This document shows, piece by piece, positions 22,543 to 32,769 of a DNA stretch of 55,878 bases. The first letter of the stretch is position 1. The number at the start of each line of letters is the position of its first letter. The notes below the pieces were generated by a model. The model searched no databases. It was given only the letters and a program-made list of their open reading frames with translations, and was not told where the DNA came from. Source of the DNA: Clostridia bacterium (lineage in GTDB: Bacteria; Bacillota; Clostridia; Christensenellales; Borkfalkiaceae); NCBI GenBank assembly GCA_029066845.1, contig JAIEFR010000009.1, forward strand, positions 1 through 55,878, given 5' to 3'. Position numbers and translations under genes: made by a program.

Positions 22543-22696
22543 AACTTATTCTCCACAGTCTGCCGAAGCAGTTGGGGCACACTCCGCGCCAGCTCAAAGC
22601 GCACAGCTTGCACACGTGATTTCCGCACGATTCGCACTCGTAAATCTCGCCTTCGGTCCAGTTTTTTCCGCCCTTAAAATCATTGCAACCGCTCAT
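22541..22696 (-). CDS. 51-residue zinc-ribbon protein
   Basis: The product has seven Cys in three groups: Cys21-x2-Cys24, Cys29-x2-Cys32 and Cys40-x2-Cys43, with a lone Cys4. The middle reads YECESCGNHVCKLCALSW. This is a clear metal-binding pattern, either two CxxC pairs for one zinc or a RING-like double site. ATG 22696 has no good ribosome site, which lowers confidence. The Cys spacing and the match of the stop codon to the terminator support a real gene. It is divergent from gyrB. Family and function unknown. Confidence 0.62.
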   Translation of the reverse strand: MSGCNDFKGGKNWTEGEIYECESCGNHVCKLCALSWRGVCPNCFGRLWRIS

Positions 22697-22794
22697 AAAA
22701 TCAGCTTGCGCAATTATTCGCCTTTTAATGCGTTTCAGTACTTACAAAAGCGTTAATTTTTGCCCGTTTTGCCCAGTAAATTTTGCTAAAACAT

Positions 22795-22823
22795 TTGCCT
22801 TATTTCTAATAATATGGTATAAT
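22795..22823 (+). promoter_or_regulatory. Promoter of gyrB-gyrA
   Basis: TTGCCT (22795-22800) and TATAAT (22818-22823) are 17 bp apart, about 75 bp upstream of the gyrB start. Confidence 0.8.
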
Positions 22824-22896
22824 AAAATAAATATAAACGCCTTTAAAAAATTGCTTGAAAAAGACGTTTGAAAAATCATTTATGAGAGGTGAAAAT

Positions 22897-24825
22897 ATGC
22901 CCGAAAAAGTGCGCTCCGATTACGATGCAAACAGCTTGAAAGCGTTGAAGGGGTTGGAGCCTGTAAGAGAGCACCCCGGAATGTACATCGGACCTACCGA
23001 CGAAAAGGGTCTGCACTGCCTTGTGAGAGAGGTCATCGACAACTCAATCGACGAGGCGCTTGCCGGCTACTGTGACAAGATTGAAGTTACCATATCCGCC
23101 GAGGGCTACTGCACGGTTAAGGACAACGGCAGAGGTATTCCCACGGGTATCAATAAGGAGGAGGGCATTTCGGGCGTGGAGCTCGCCCTTACAAACCTCA
23201 ACGCGGGCGGCAAGTTCGGCGGCGGCAACAAGGCGGGCGGCTATAAGATTTCGTCAGGTCTGCACGGCGTAGGCGTTTCGTGCGTAAACGCGCTTTCCGA
23301 TACGCTCATTGCCGAGGTGTGCCAGCGCGGACACAAGTTCCGTCAGGTCTATCACGAGGGCGTTCCCGAGGAGCCTTTGAAGATTGTAGAGGATACTGAT
23401 GCTACGGGCACGTCAATCTGTTTCCACCCCGATCCCACGATGTTCGAAACGGTTGACTTCAACTACGAAACGCTGAGAACGCTCCTTCGCGAGCTTTCTT
23501 ACCTCAACAAGGGGCTTACGCTCACGCTCACCGATTACCGCGGCGAAAAGGTGCGTACGGACACCTTCTGCTACGAGGGCGGCGTAGTTCACTTTATTCA
23601 GGACATAAACGAGGGCAAAAACGTTCTGTTCGCCCAGCCCGTCTACTTTGAAGAGAATGAGGGCGACGACAAATTCCTCGAAGTCGCAATTCAGTATAAC
23701 GACGGCTATTCGGAGCAGATTTTCCCCTTCTCCAACAATATCCGCCAGCCCGACGGCGGCACGCACCTGGACGGCTTCAAGGCGGCTTTGACCAAGGTCA
23801 TCAACGACGCGGGTCATAAATTAAAAATTTTAAAGGATAACGACAAGCTTTCGGGCGACGACGTACGCGAGGGCATAACCGCCGTAGTTTCGGTCAAGAT
23901 TGCCGACGCGCAGTACGAAAGCCAGACCAAGAGCAAGCTGTGCTCGACCTACGTGCGCGGCTTCGTTCAGAAGGCTGTCGTCGATAAATTCGGCACCTAT
24001 CTCGAAGAACACCCCGCCGAAACGAGAGAACTCGTTCTTCGCTGTATAACCGCTCAGCGCGCACGCGACGCGGCAAGGCTTGCAAGAGAAGAAACGAGGC
24101 GCAAGGGCGTTCTCGAATCGACCAAGCTTCCCGGCAAACTTGCCGACTGTTCGGACAAGCGTTCGGAGCTGTGCGAAATCTATATCGTCGAGGGCGACTC
24201 GGCGGGCGGCACGGCGAAGCAGGGGCGCGACAGACGCTTCCAGGCAATTCTGCCGCTGAGAGGTAAAATCCTCAACGTTGAAAAGGTGCGCATCAACCGC
24301 GTTCTCGAAAACGAAGAAATAAAGGCAATGATAACCGCTTTCGGTTGCGGCATACAGGAAAATTTCGACGAAAGCAAGCTCAGATACGACCGCATCATAA
24401 TAATGACCGATGCCGACGTTGACGGCTCTCACATAAGAATATTGCTTTTGACTTTCTTCTTCCGCTATATGCGCCCGTTGGTTGAAAACGGTCACGTCTA
24501 CGCCGCACAGCCGCCCCTTTACAAGGTGTCGGGCAAGGGCATAGAGGATACCTATCTCTACGACGACGCGGCTTTAACCAAATTCAGGGAGGAGCACCCC
24601 GACGGCAAATTCGAATTGCAGCGTTATAAGGGTCTTGGCGAAATGAACAAGGAACAGCTTTGGGAAACGACTATGGACCCCGCAAAGCGTACCCTTGTAA
24701 GAATAAACGTAGAGGACGCCGTAGAGGCGGACAAGATGTTTGCCCTTCTTATGGGCGAACAACCCGAGCTGAGAAGACAGTTCATTGAAGACAACGCCAA
24801 ACTCGTTGCCGAGTTGGATATTTAA
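22897..24825 (+). CDS. gyrB: DNA gyrase subunit B
   Basis: This is 642 residues from ATG 22897 with GAGAGGTG upstream. An upstream in-frame start at 22855 lacks support. The GHKL ATPase motifs are REVIDNSIDEALAG, DNGRGIPTG and GLHGVGVSCVNALS. The transducer follows, then the TOPRIM domain with EGDSAGGTAKQGRDR, PLRGKILNVEK and IMTDADVDGSHI, and the C-terminal QRYKGLGEMN segment. It lies 15 bp before gyrA. Gyrase introduces negative supercoils. The gyrA partner contains a GyrA-box, which makes gyrase more likely than topoisomerase IV (ParE/ParC). The usual dnaN-recF neighbours are missing. Confidence 0.95.
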   Translation: MPEKVRSDYDANSLKALKGLEPVREHPGMYIGPTDEKGLHCLVREVIDNSIDEALAGYCDKIEVTISAEGYCTVKDNGRGIPTGINKEEGISGVELALTNLNAGGKFGGGNKAGGYKISSGLHGVGVSCVNALSDTLIAEVCQRGHKFRQVYHEGVPEEPLKIVEDTDATGTSICFHPDPTMFETVDFNYETLRTLLRELSYLNKGLTLTLTDYRGEKVRTDTFCYEGGVVHFIQDINEGKNVLFAQPVYFEENEGDDKFLEVAIQYNDGYSEQIFPFSNNIRQPDGGTHLDGFKAALTKVINDAGHKLKILKDNDKLSGDDVREGITAVVSVKIADAQYESQTKSKLCSTYVRGFVQKAVVDKFGTYLEEHPAETRELVLRCITAQRARDAARLAREETRRKGVLESTKLPGKLADCSDKRSELCEIYIVEGDSAGGTAKQGRDRRFQAILPLRGKILNVEKVRINRVLENEEIKAMITAFGCGIQENFDESKLRYDRIIIMTDADVDGSHIRILLLTFFFRYMRPLVENGHVYAAQPPLYKVSGKGIEDTYLYDDAALTKFREEHPDGKFELQRYKGLGEMNKEQLWETTMDPAKRTLVRINVEDAVEADKMFALLMGEQPELRRQFIEDNAKLVAELDI

Positions 24826-24840
24826 GGGGAGGAGAAAGAT

Positions 24841-27384
24841 ATGGCTAAAAAACAGACCAGCCCCGAGCTTACCGAAGAATTTGTCAAAACTCTGGCAATG
24901 ACAAAGATGCTCGAGGTCGAAGTTGACGAAGAGCTTAAAAAATCGTTCATCGCCTACGCAATGGCGGTCAACGTTTCCCGCGCCATTCCCGACATAAGGG
25001 ACGGCTTAAAGCCCGTACACCGCAGAATTTTATATTCGATGCACGACCTCGGTCTTTACAACGACAAGGCGTTCAGAAAGTGCGCGCGTATCGTCGGTGA
25101 CTGCTTAGGTAAATATCACCCCCACGGCGACAGCTCGGTATACGACGCGCTCGTAAGACTTGCGCAGGACTTCACCATAAATATGCCCCTTGTCGAAGGA
25201 CACGGCAACTTCGGTTCGGTTGACGGCGACCCCGCCGCGGCAATGAGATACACCGAAGCAAGGCTTTCCAAAATCTCATCGGAAATGCTGCGCGATCTCG
25301 ACAAGGAAACGGTTGACTTCTACCCGACGTTCGACGATACGGGTATGCAGCCCACGGTATTGCCTTCGCGCTTCCCCAATATGCTTGTAAACGGCTCTGA
25401 CGGCATTGCCGTCGGTATGGCGACCAACATACCGCCCCACAACCTCGGCGAGGTTATAGACGGCGTCTGCGCGATGATAGACAATCCCGACATCGACGTG
25501 GACGAGCTTATGGAATACATTCCCGCCCCCGACTTTCCCACGGGCGCGCTCATTATGGGTCGCGGAGGTATAAGAAAGGCTTACAAGACGGGACGCGGCA
25601 ACATAGTTATCCGTTCGCGTTGCGAAATCGAGGACTATCAGAGCGGCAACCAGACCCGCCAGAGAATAATCGTCACCGAAATTCCCTATCAGGTCAACAA
25701 GGCGAAGCTCATCGAAACGATGGCAAACCTTGTAAAGGATAAGAGGATAGAGGGCATTTCGGACATCCGCGAGGAATCCGACCGCGACGGTATGCGCATA
25801 GTCATCGAAATCAAAAAGGATGCAAACGCGCAGGTCGTTTTAAACCTTCTTTACAAACACACCAATTTGCAGATTTCCGACGGTATAATAATGCTTGCCC
25901 TTGTGGACGGCGCACCCAAAATCTGCACTCTCAAAGATTTCATATATTACTATCTCGAACACCAGAAGGAAGTCATCCGCAGAAGAACCAAGTACGATTT
26001 GGCAAAGACCGAGGAGCGTGCTCACATCCTGCGAGGTCTGGTAATTGCCCAGGCTTCGATTGACGAGGTGGTGGAAGTCTGCCGCAGCGCAGTGGACAAG
26101 AACGACTGCGTGCAGAAGCTTACATCACGCTTCGAGCTGGACGTAAAGCAGGCTACTGCGGTTGCCGAACTCAGACTGTACAGACTGTCACATCTGGAAG
26201 TCGATAAGATTGCGGGCGAGTTGGACGAACTTGAAAAGGCTATCGCCGACTTCAAGGACATACTTGCAAACGAAAGCAGAGTATACGAAATCATAAGAGC
26301 CGACCTGCTTGAAATCAAGCGCAAATATCCCTCGGAGCGCAAGACGGAAATTGCCGTTGACTTCGGCGACATCGACGACGAAGATTTAATCCCCGAGGAG
26401 CAGGTAGTAATCTCGCTCACTCACTCGGGCTACGTCAAGAGGCTGCCCGTCGGCGAATACAAGGCGCAGCACCGCGGCGGCACGGGCATCACCGCCCACA
26501 GACCCAAGGAAGAGGACTTCGTGGAAAATATGTTCGTCTGCTCCACGCACGACAACATTCTGTTGTTCTCCAACCTCGGCAGGGTGTACTCGATTAAGGG
26601 TTACCACATACCGGAGGCGGCACGCACGGCGCGCGGCAGAGCGATAGTCAATATCGTTCAGATAGCTCAGGACGAGAAAATCGAAACCATAATACCTTTC
26701 AATTCGGAAAAGCAGTATATCTGCTTCGCAACCAAAAACGGTATGATTAAAAAGACGGACATTTCGCAGTTTGTCAGCATAAACCGCAACGGTAAAATCG
26801 CAATCAAGCTTAACGAAGGCGACAGCCTGATTTCCGTTCAGTACTGCTCGGAAGGCGACGAGATAATGGTTGCAAGCCGCAAGGGCAAGTGCATCACCTT
26901 CAAGCAGGAGGACGCCAGGCCTATGGGCCGCGATACCGCGGGCGTCAGGGCAATGAAGCTTGTCGGCAAGGACTGCCTTGTGGATATGATAGTTGTGGAC
27001 AAAGAAAAGGATATTATGACCGTCAGTGCAAACGGCTACGGCAAGCGTACCGACCCTTCGGCATTCCGTGCGCAGGGTCGTGCAGGCAAGGGTATAAAGG
27101 CTGGCACGTTCAACGAACTCACTGGCGCGCTCGTATCTATCAAGCAGGTCACCGACGATGACGACGCAATGCTTATCTCGGACGGCGGCACGATTATAAG
27201 AATGCACTGCTCGGATATTTCGCGCATAGGCAGAGCTTCAAGGGGCGTAAGGTTGATGAGGCTTAAAAACGGTGTTGTTGCAACCGTAGCGCTTACCGAG
27301 CGCGACGACGAAGCCGAAACGCAGGCGCCCGAGGAGAGCGCAGCCGACGTTCCCGAAGAGCCGGAAAACAACGACGAAGAATAA
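24841..27384 (+). CDS. gyrA: DNA gyrase subunit A
   Basis: The 847 residues begin, after an N-terminal extension of about 30, with the winged-helix domain ([20 protein letters not shown]), [21 protein letters not shown], and the catalytic Tyr137 in AAMRYTEAR. The C-terminal pinwheel has the GyrA-box variant QHRGGTG in place of QRRGGKG, and several 'vs..G...kt..s.f' blade repeats. The last 35 residues are acidic ([24 protein letters not shown]). It cuts and rejoins DNA with GyrB. It shares the gyrB promoter and has a GGGGAGGAG ribosome site. A terminator follows. Confidence 0.95.
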   Translation: MAKKQTSPELTEEFVKTLAMTKMLEVEVDEELKKSFIAYAMAVNVSRAIPDIRDGLKPVHRRILYSMHDLGLYNDKAFRKCARIVGDCLGKYHPHGDSSVYDALVRLAQDFTINMPLVEGHGNFGSVDGDPAAAMRYTEARLSKISSEMLRDLDKETVDFYPTFDDTGMQPTVLPSRFPNMLVNGSDGIAVGMATNIPPHNLGEVIDGVCAMIDNPDIDVDELMEYIPAPDFPTGALIMGRGGIRKAYKTGRGNIVIRSRCEIEDYQSGNQTRQRIIVTEIPYQVNKAKLIETMANLVKDKRIEGISDIREESDRDGMRIVIEIKKDANAQVVLNLLYKHTNLQISDGIIMLALVDGAPKICTLKDFIYYYLEHQKEVIRRRTKYDLAKTEERAHILRGLVIAQASIDEVVEVCRSAVDKNDCVQKLTSRFELDVKQATAVAELRLYRLSHLEVDKIAGELDELEKAIADFKDILANESRVYEIIRADLLEIKRKYPSERKTEIAVDFGDIDDEDLIPEEQVVISLTHSGYVKRLPVGEYKAQHRGGTGITAHRPKEEDFVENMFVCSTHDNILLFSNLGRVYSIKGYHIPEAARTARGRAIVNIVQIAQDEKIETIIPFNSEKQYICFATKNGMIKKTDISQFVSINRNGKIAIKLNEGDSLISVQYCSEGDEIMVASRKGKCITFKQEDARPMGRDTAGVRAMKLVGKDCLVDMIVVDKEKDIMTVSANGYGKRTDPSAFRAQGRAGKGIKAGTFNELTGALVSIKQVTDDDDAMLISDGGTIIRMHCSDISRIGRASRGVRLMRLKNGVVATVALTERDDEAETQAPEESAADVPEEPENNDEE

Positions 27385-27404
27385 TAAAACAATAAAATAA
27401 TAAT

Positions 27405-27437
27405 CGCCCTGCGGTCATACGACCGCAGGGCGATTTT
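27405..27437. terminator. Terminator between gyrA and the convergent ATPase gene
   Basis: A 12-bp perfect stem (27405-27416 with 27421-27432) has an ATAC loop, followed by ATTTTT on the plus strand. Confidence 0.92.
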
Positions 27438-27450
27438 TCAATTAAGATTT

Positions 27451-30351
27451 TCAGCTTATCTTTTTCTTCTTTTTGGGATGGTCTTCGATGCGCTTTTTTG
27501 TGCTGTCCACAGAGGAGGGCATTATTATCTGCATAATCTTTATAAGCGACTGCGATATAGGGAACGCCGCTTCTATGGCAACCACAATGATGAGTATCTT
27601 CGAGTAGTGCCACTCAAGTTCGGACGTCATACCTGCGCACAGCATTTCTGCCGTAAATGGTACGGCCAAAGCCACAACGCTCAACGTCGCCATTACCACG
27701 AACAGTACAAGCCTGAAACCGTTGAAGGGCTGGCAGACTCTGAACAACATCACAAGTCCCGAGAAGGTCAACGCCAGCATACACATCGCCGTCTGGAAAT
27801 TATTGAACTCGCTTCCGCCCAGAGAGCACGTCAGATACATTGCCATAACGCACATAATCATCACGACGGCTCCCGAAATACTTCGGCTCATAACGTGTGT
27901 TATAAATTTGCCCTCAACTCTCGAATTGTTGGGTTGTAGCGAGAGGAAGAAGGAGGGAGCGCCGATAACCAGCACTTCCAGAAGAAGCATATTGCTCGGT
28001 ATGAACGGATACGCTTCCTGCATAATTATGAAAATCGTCGCAAGCACCGCAGTGAACAGCGTTTTCATAAGGTACAGCGAAGCCGAGTTTTTAATGTTAT
28101 TGATAACTCGCCTGCCCTCGGCAACGACCTTTGGCATATTGCCGAAGTTGTTATCCATAAGCACGAGGTGGCTGACGTTTCTCGCCGCTTCGCTTCCCGA
28201 GGCAACCGAAATAGCGCAGTCTGCTTCTTTTAGAGCCAGAATATCGTTTACGCCGTCGCCTGTCATAGCAACCGTGTTGCCCTCGGTCTTAATCGCGCGC
28301 ACTAAAATTGCTTTCTGTTCGGGCGTAACTCGTCCGAAAACGGTATACTTGTTGGCAACGTTTTCAACTTCTTTTTCGTTGAGTCCTTCAAGCGAGATAA
28401 ACTTATCCGCATTGTCAATGCCCGCGCGCTTTGCGACTTCCGAAACGGTAATGGGGTTATCGCCCGAAATTACCTTAACCTGAACGTCGTTGTCCTTGAA
28501 CCACTTAATGGTTTCAATGGCGTCCTCGCGGATATTGTCCGCAATCGAAATAACGGCAATGGGCTTTAAAAGCGTGGGCAGTTTGTCGCCGATAATGGGC
28601 GTGGAGGAGTGCGCAAGCACTATAACTCTAAGTCCCATCTGCGCGTACTGCTTTACAATTCTTTCTACCTTGTTGGGCAGGGGTTTAAGCACGAACTCGG
28701 GCGCACCCATTACGAAGGTGCCCACGTCGGTAAATGATACGGCGGAAAGCTTGCGCTTTGAGGAGAAGGGTATTTTCGCCGTCGGAGACAGCACGTCGCT
28801 GTGTCCGAAATGGTTGTAAAGCGCAATAGAGGTCTGGTTATTGTCGTCCAGCGCGGCAAGCATACTGCCCATAATGTCGTTTAGGGAGTATTCGCCGACA
28901 GTGTTCAATATAACCGCGTCGTTTACTTTCATTCGTCCGTCGGTAATGGTGCCCGTCTTATCCAGACACAGAACGTTTACACGCGCCAGCATTTCCAGCG
29001 AATAGAGGTCGCGCACCAGCGTATTGTTCTTGGTCAGTCGCAAAACGCCTACGGCAAGAGCGACGGAGGTAAGCAGCAGCATACCCGAAGGTATCATACC
29101 GATAACGACCGAACAAGTCTTTGCCAGCGCCTGGCTGTCCTTTAAGGATAGCAGCCACGCCGAAACGGCTACGCCCTCAACCGAGGCGGCGTTTCTCGTA
29201 ACAAGGAAAACGCCTATAGCTATCGGGAAGATAACGATGGAAACGACCTTGATAATCGCCTTCATCGAATTGATAAGCTCGGAATTAGGTCTCTTATATT
29301 TCTTTGCCTTCGCAGTCAGTTTTTCAAGGAAGGTTTCCTTACCGACTTTGTCAACTCTGCACTTGCCGTTGCCGCTCGCAATAAAGCTGCCCGCATACAG
29401 CACGTCGCCTATCTGCTTTTTAATGGATACCGACTCACCGGTAAGAAGGCTTTCGTTGACTTCAACGCTGCCCTCGGCAAGTATGCAGTCGGCGGGAACC
29501 TGGCTGCCCAGCTCCATAATAATAACGTCGTCAAGCACAAGCTCGCTGGTCGGCACCTCGACTATATCGCCGTCGCGTAGCACCTTAGTGGCGGATGACG
29601 CCATAATCGACAGTTTGTCGATTGCAAGCTTGGAACGTATTTCCTGTACGATACCGATAATTATATTCGCCGCCGTTATAACTATAACGAGGTAGTTGGT
29701 AACGCCCTGCATACCGGCAAGCAACAGCGCGATAAACGCGATAAGGCACAACAGGTTGAAGAACGTGCAGATGTTGCCGATAAATATGCTCGCGTACGAC
29801 TTGGAATACTTCTTGTTGGTGTCGTTAAAGAGGAACTGCTTGAACCTCGTTTCAACCTGTTCGGGGTTAAGTCCCTTGTTCAGGTCGGGCGTAAATCTGT
29901 CAACCTTGGTGTTTATATTCATCTTGGGATGACGTTTAAAATATTTAACGATTTTCGCCTTGTCGAAAGTTTCCTCTTTCGCTTCCGTAACCTCGCCGGC
30001 CGCAATGCGCTCGATAAAATCGGGCTGTTCGCCCTGTTCCAGCGCGTCCGCAACGGTAATAGCCGCTTCTTCGGCTTCCGCAACGGAGGCGGGGGCTTCG
30101 TCAGCCTCTACGGGCTGCGGCTTTGCAGGCTTCGCAACCGTCGCGCGTAAGCTCTTTTTCCGCTCGGCTTTCGGTTTTTCGATTTTCGGTTCTTCTGATA
30201 CGGGCTGAATTTCAACCGCCGCAACTTCGGACTCCGTTATAGGCGTTCCCGTATCTACGGCGCTCTCTTCAATCTTTTCTTCCTGGGGCGTTGCGCCTTC
30301 GGAAGCTTCCTGTAATGAAGACTTTTTTCCGCGATAAATAATTTTGCTCAT
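27451..30351 (-). CDS. P-type cation-transporting ATPase with long acidic N-terminal extension
   Basis: Of the 966 residues, the first 150 or so are Glu/Ala/Pro/Lys-rich and unlike a metal-binding domain (no CxxC). Then come the core parts: the actuator motif LLTGESVSI, the phosphorylation site CLDKTGTITD near residue 463, the nucleotide domain, and the hinge MTGDGVNDILALKEADC. The membrane motif in M4 reads IPSGM instead of PEGL or CPC, which excludes the heavy-metal type. The core looks like the CtpE-like group of HAD-IC ATPases, which have been linked to calcium. Ion specificity is inferred. It has an AAGGG ribosome site and stands alone between gyrA and serS. Confidence 0.88.
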   Translation of the reverse strand: MSKIIYRGKKSSLQEASEGATPQEEKIEESAVDTGTPITESEVAAVEIQPVSEEPKIEKPKAERKKSLRATVAKPAKPQPVEADEAPASVAEAEEAAITVADALEQGEQPDFIERIAAGEVTEAKEETFDKAKIVKYFKRHPKMNINTKVDRFTPDLNKGLNPEQVETRFKQFLFNDTNKKYSKSYASIFIGNICTFFNLLCLIAFIALLLAGMQGVTNYLVIVITAANIIIGIVQEIRSKLAIDKLSIMASSATKVLRDGDIVEVPTSELVLDDVIIMELGSQVPADCILAEGSVEVNESLLTGESVSIKKQIGDVLYAGSFIASGNGKCRVDKVGKETFLEKLTAKAKKYKRPNSELINSMKAIIKVVSIVIFPIAIGVFLVTRNAASVEGVAVSAWLLSLKDSQALAKTCSVVIGMIPSGMLLLTSVALAVGVLRLTKNNTLVRDLYSLEMLARVNVLCLDKTGTITDGRMKVNDAVILNTVGEYSLNDIMGSMLAALDDNNQTSIALYNHFGHSDVLSPTAKIPFSSKRKLSAVSFTDVGTFVMGAPEFVLKPLPNKVERIVKQYAQMGLRVIVLAHSSTPIIGDKLPTLLKPIAVISIADNIREDAIETIKWFKDNDVQVKVISGDNPITVSEVAKRAGIDNADKFISLEGLNEKEVENVANKYTVFGRVTPEQKAILVRAIKTEGNTVAMTGDGVNDILALKEADCAISVASGSEAARNVSHLVLMDNNFGNMPKVVAEGRRVINNIKNSASLYLMKTLFTAVLATIFIIMQEAYPFIPSNMLLLEVLVIGAPSFFLSLQPNNSRVEGKFITHVMSRSISGAVVMIMCVMAMYLTCSLGGSEFNNFQTAMCMLALTFSGLVMLFRVCQPFNGFRLVLFVVMATLSVVALAVPFTAEMLCAGMTSELEWHYSKILIIVVAIEAAFPISQSLIKIMQIIMPSSVDSTKKRIEDHPKKKKKIS

Positions 30352-30454
30352 AAATTCCCTTCGAGTTTATTTCAAAATTAAGTCTGATTATTTTTCTACC
30401 CCATAATTATAACACGTTGCGTGTTTTTTTTCAACAGAATAAAGCTCAATTTAA

Positions 30455-30483
30455 TTGCATTTGACTATTTTTTGCCGTATAAT
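30455..30483 (+). promoter_or_regulatory. Promoter of serS
   Basis: TTGCAT (30455-30460) and TATAAT (30478-30483) are 17 bp apart, about 40 bp before the start codon. No T-box leader fits in this short 5' end. A small AACAC/GTGTT hairpin with T tract (30412-30432) lies upstream. Confidence 0.8.
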
Positions 30484-30523
30484 ATTTCCATAATTTACAA
30501 TATATTAGCGGAGCAGGGTAAAA

Positions 30524-31819
30524 ATGATTGATATCAACCTTATAAGAAGCAATCCCGACCTGGTAAAAGAGAACATCAAAAAGAAATTTCAGGACGGAAA
30601 ACTGCCCCTCGTGGACGAAATTTTGTCGTTGGACGAAAAGAAGCGCGCATTGCAGCGCGAGGGCGACGAGAGGAGAGCTAAGCGCAACGAATACGCCAAA
30701 CAGATAGGTGCTTTAATGCGCGAGGGCAAAAAGGAGCAAGCGGAAGAAATTAAGCTTGCTTCCAAGCAGAACAACGACGCGGTTGCCGCAATCGAAGACG
30801 AGTGCGCAAAGGTTGAAGAGCAGCTCAAAAAGGATATGATGTCCATTCCCAACATCATTGCGGACGACGTTCCAATCGGTAAGGACGACAGCTGTAACGT
30901 GCAGTGGAACACCTATCTCGAAGCAAAGGAAAAGCCCTTCGAGGTGCCCTATCACCAGGAAATTCTGGAAAGCCTGGACGGCATTGACCTTGACAGCGCA
31001 AGGCGCACTTCGGGCAACGGCTTCTATTATCTGACGGGCGACGTTGCGCGCCTTCATTCTGCGGTTCTTACCTATGCCCGCGACTTTATGATTGACAAGG
31101 GCTTCACCTACTGTATTCCTCCGTTTATGATAAGGAGCGACGTCGTTTCCGGCGTTATGAGCTTCGAGGAAATGGACGGTATGATGTACAAAATAGAGGG
31201 CGAGGATCTGTACCTTATCGGCACTTCCGAACACTCTATGATAGGCAGATTTATGAACACCGTCATAGACGGCGCAAAGCTCCCCCAGACGCTCACGTCC
31301 TATTCGCCTTGCTTCCGTAAGGAAAAGGGCGCGCACGGCATAGAGGAAAGGGGTATCTACCGTATTCACCAGTTCGAAAAGCAGGAAATGATAGTAATCT
31401 GCAAGCCCGAAGAGAGCGACTATTGGTACGAAAAACTCTGGCAGTACACCGTAGAACTGTTCGTTTCTATGCAAATTCCCGTCCGCACGCTTGTGTGCTG
31501 TTCGGGCGACCTTGCCGATTTGAAGTACCGCAGTCTTGACGTAGAGGCGTGGAGTCCCCGCCAGAAGAAGTATTTCGAGGTGGGCAGCTGCTCCAACCTT
31601 ACCGATGCTCAGGCAAGAAGGCTGGGCATAAGGTACAAGGATACCGCAACGGGCAAAAACCAGTTTGCACACACACTCAACAACACCGTAGTTGCGCCTC
31701 CCAGAATGTTGATTGCGTTCCTGGAAAACCATTTGCAGGCGGACGGCAGCGTATTTATTCCCGAAGTCCTGCGCAAGTATATGGGCGGCAAGGAATATAT
31801 TTACCCTAAGAAAAAGTGA
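30524..31819 (+). CDS. serS: Seryl-tRNA synthetase
   Basis: The 431 residues are the normal length. The N-terminal coiled-coil arm that grips tRNA-Ser (about 30-105) begins after MIDINLIRSNPDLVKENIKK. The class II catalytic core follows with motif 2 SPCFRKEKGAHG, HQFEKQEMI, CCSGDLADLKYRSLDVEAW and motif 3 LNNTVVAPPRMLIAFLENH. It charges tRNA-Ser in the cytosol. The site GCGGAGCAGGG precedes the ATG. It overlaps the next gene by 4 bp (GTGA), so an exonuclease and an rRNA methyltransferase are in the same operon. Confidence 0.96.
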   Translation: MIDINLIRSNPDLVKENIKKKFQDGKLPLVDEILSLDEKKRALQREGDERRAKRNEYAKQIGALMREGKKEQAEEIKLASKQNNDAVAAIEDECAKVEEQLKKDMMSIPNIIADDVPIGKDDSCNVQWNTYLEAKEKPFEVPYHQEILESLDGIDLDSARRTSGNGFYYLTGDVARLHSAVLTYARDFMIDKGFTYCIPPFMIRSDVVSGVMSFEEMDGMMYKIEGEDLYLIGTSEHSMIGRFMNTVIDGAKLPQTLTSYSPCFRKEKGAHGIEERGIYRIHQFEKQEMIVICKPEESDYWYEKLWQYTVELFVSMQIPVRTLVCCSGDLADLKYRSLDVEAWSPRQKKYFEVGSCSNLTDAQARRLGIRYKDTATGKNQFAHTLNNTVVAPPRMLIAFLENHLQADGSVFIPEVLRKYMGGKEYIYPKKK

Positions 31820-32769
31820 ACTTACTGTTTTTCGATATAGAGTGCGCAAGCGTATATAAAACGACCGCAAAAATCTGCGCGTTCGGCTACGTTCTGTGCG
31901 ACGAGCATTTCAATATTATTGAAAAGGAAGATATCCTTATAAATCCCAAGGGCAAATTCCACCTGACCGACGGTAGCGGCGGTCACGGACTTGTGCTTCC
32001 GTACGAGTACGGGGAATTTAAAAAGTACCCCGTATTTCCTCAGGTGTACGACCGAATAAAAAAGCTTTTGGAGGATAGGAATAATCTCGTTTTCGGACAC
32101 GCCACGTTAAACGACGTCAATTATCTTGACCTGGAAACGCGGCGTTTCCATCTGCCGCCGTTCGATTTTACTTTTTCGGACAGCCAGCTTATGTATATGA
32201 CCTCCATAGGCGACTTTACGCGGCAGTTTTCTTTAAAAGACGTAACTAAAAACCTGGACGTGGAATTCACACCGCACCGCGCCGCCGACGACGCTTACGC
32301 AACTATGCGCGTTACCGAGGCTCTGTGCAAAAAGCATAATTGTTCGTGCGCGGAGCTGGAAGACGTACTGCGCATCAAGCGCGGAAAAATAACCAACCAT
32401 AGAATAATAAAGCCGACCTCCGCGGCGTTCGGCGAATACAAGAACGAGTGCGTAAGGAAGAAAGCCGAGCGTGCCAAATGCCGCAGCAAGTTTTACGGCA
32501 GGGTCAACCGCAGGCATACCGCTAAGTCGGACAAGCTCAAAGGTATGATATTCAATTTCTCGCGCCAGCTGGAATACAATACTGAGGTTTCGATACCGCT
32601 GGTTGATGCGGTCTTTTTATTCGGCGGCAAGTATACGCAAAAGCTTGCTGAGTGCAATACCTACGTCTGTGAAAAGGACGACGATACCGCGCGCACGCGC
32701 AAAGCAATCAGCGACGGCGTCGTAAGAATTATTTCCCCCGACGAGCTGAGGAAAATGATAGATGATTGA
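31816..32769 (+). CDS. DEDDh 3'-5' exonuclease with C-terminal BRCT-like domain
   Basis: The GTG start at 31816 overlaps the serS stop. The 317 residues begin with exonuclease motif I, LLFFDIECAS (Asp and Glu), then FGHATLNDVNYLD (motif II) and HRAADDAYATMRV (motif III, HxxxD). These are the DEDDh residues of DnaQ and RNase T-like enzymes. After a basic linker (RKKAERAKCRSKFYGRVNRRH) the C-terminal 90 residues (FLFGGKYTQKLAECNTYV...RKAISDGVVRIISPDELRKM) read as a BRCT domain. This order is known for DnaQ-like exonucleases of Firmicutes thought to act in DNA repair. It overlaps the next gene by 8 bp. Confidence 0.85.
   Translation: MNLLFFDIECASVYKTTAKICAFGYVLCDEHFNIIEKEDILINPKGKFHLTDGSGGHGLVLPYEYGEFKKYPVFPQVYDRIKKLLEDRNNLVFGHATLNDVNYLDLETRRFHLPPFDFTFSDSQLMYMTSIGDFTRQFSLKDVTKNLDVEFTPHRAADDAYATMRVTEALCKKHNCSCAELEDVLRIKRGKITNHRIIKPTSAAFGEYKNECVRKKAERAKCRSKFYGRVNRRHTAKSDKLKGMIFNFSRQLEYNTEVSIPLVDAVFLFGGKYTQKLAECNTYVCEKDDDTARTRKAISDGVVRIISPDELRKMIDD

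Noticed and set aside
30352-30523. T-box riboswitch before serS
   Set aside because: The promoter is only 40 bp from the start codon, leaving no room for a T-box leader.
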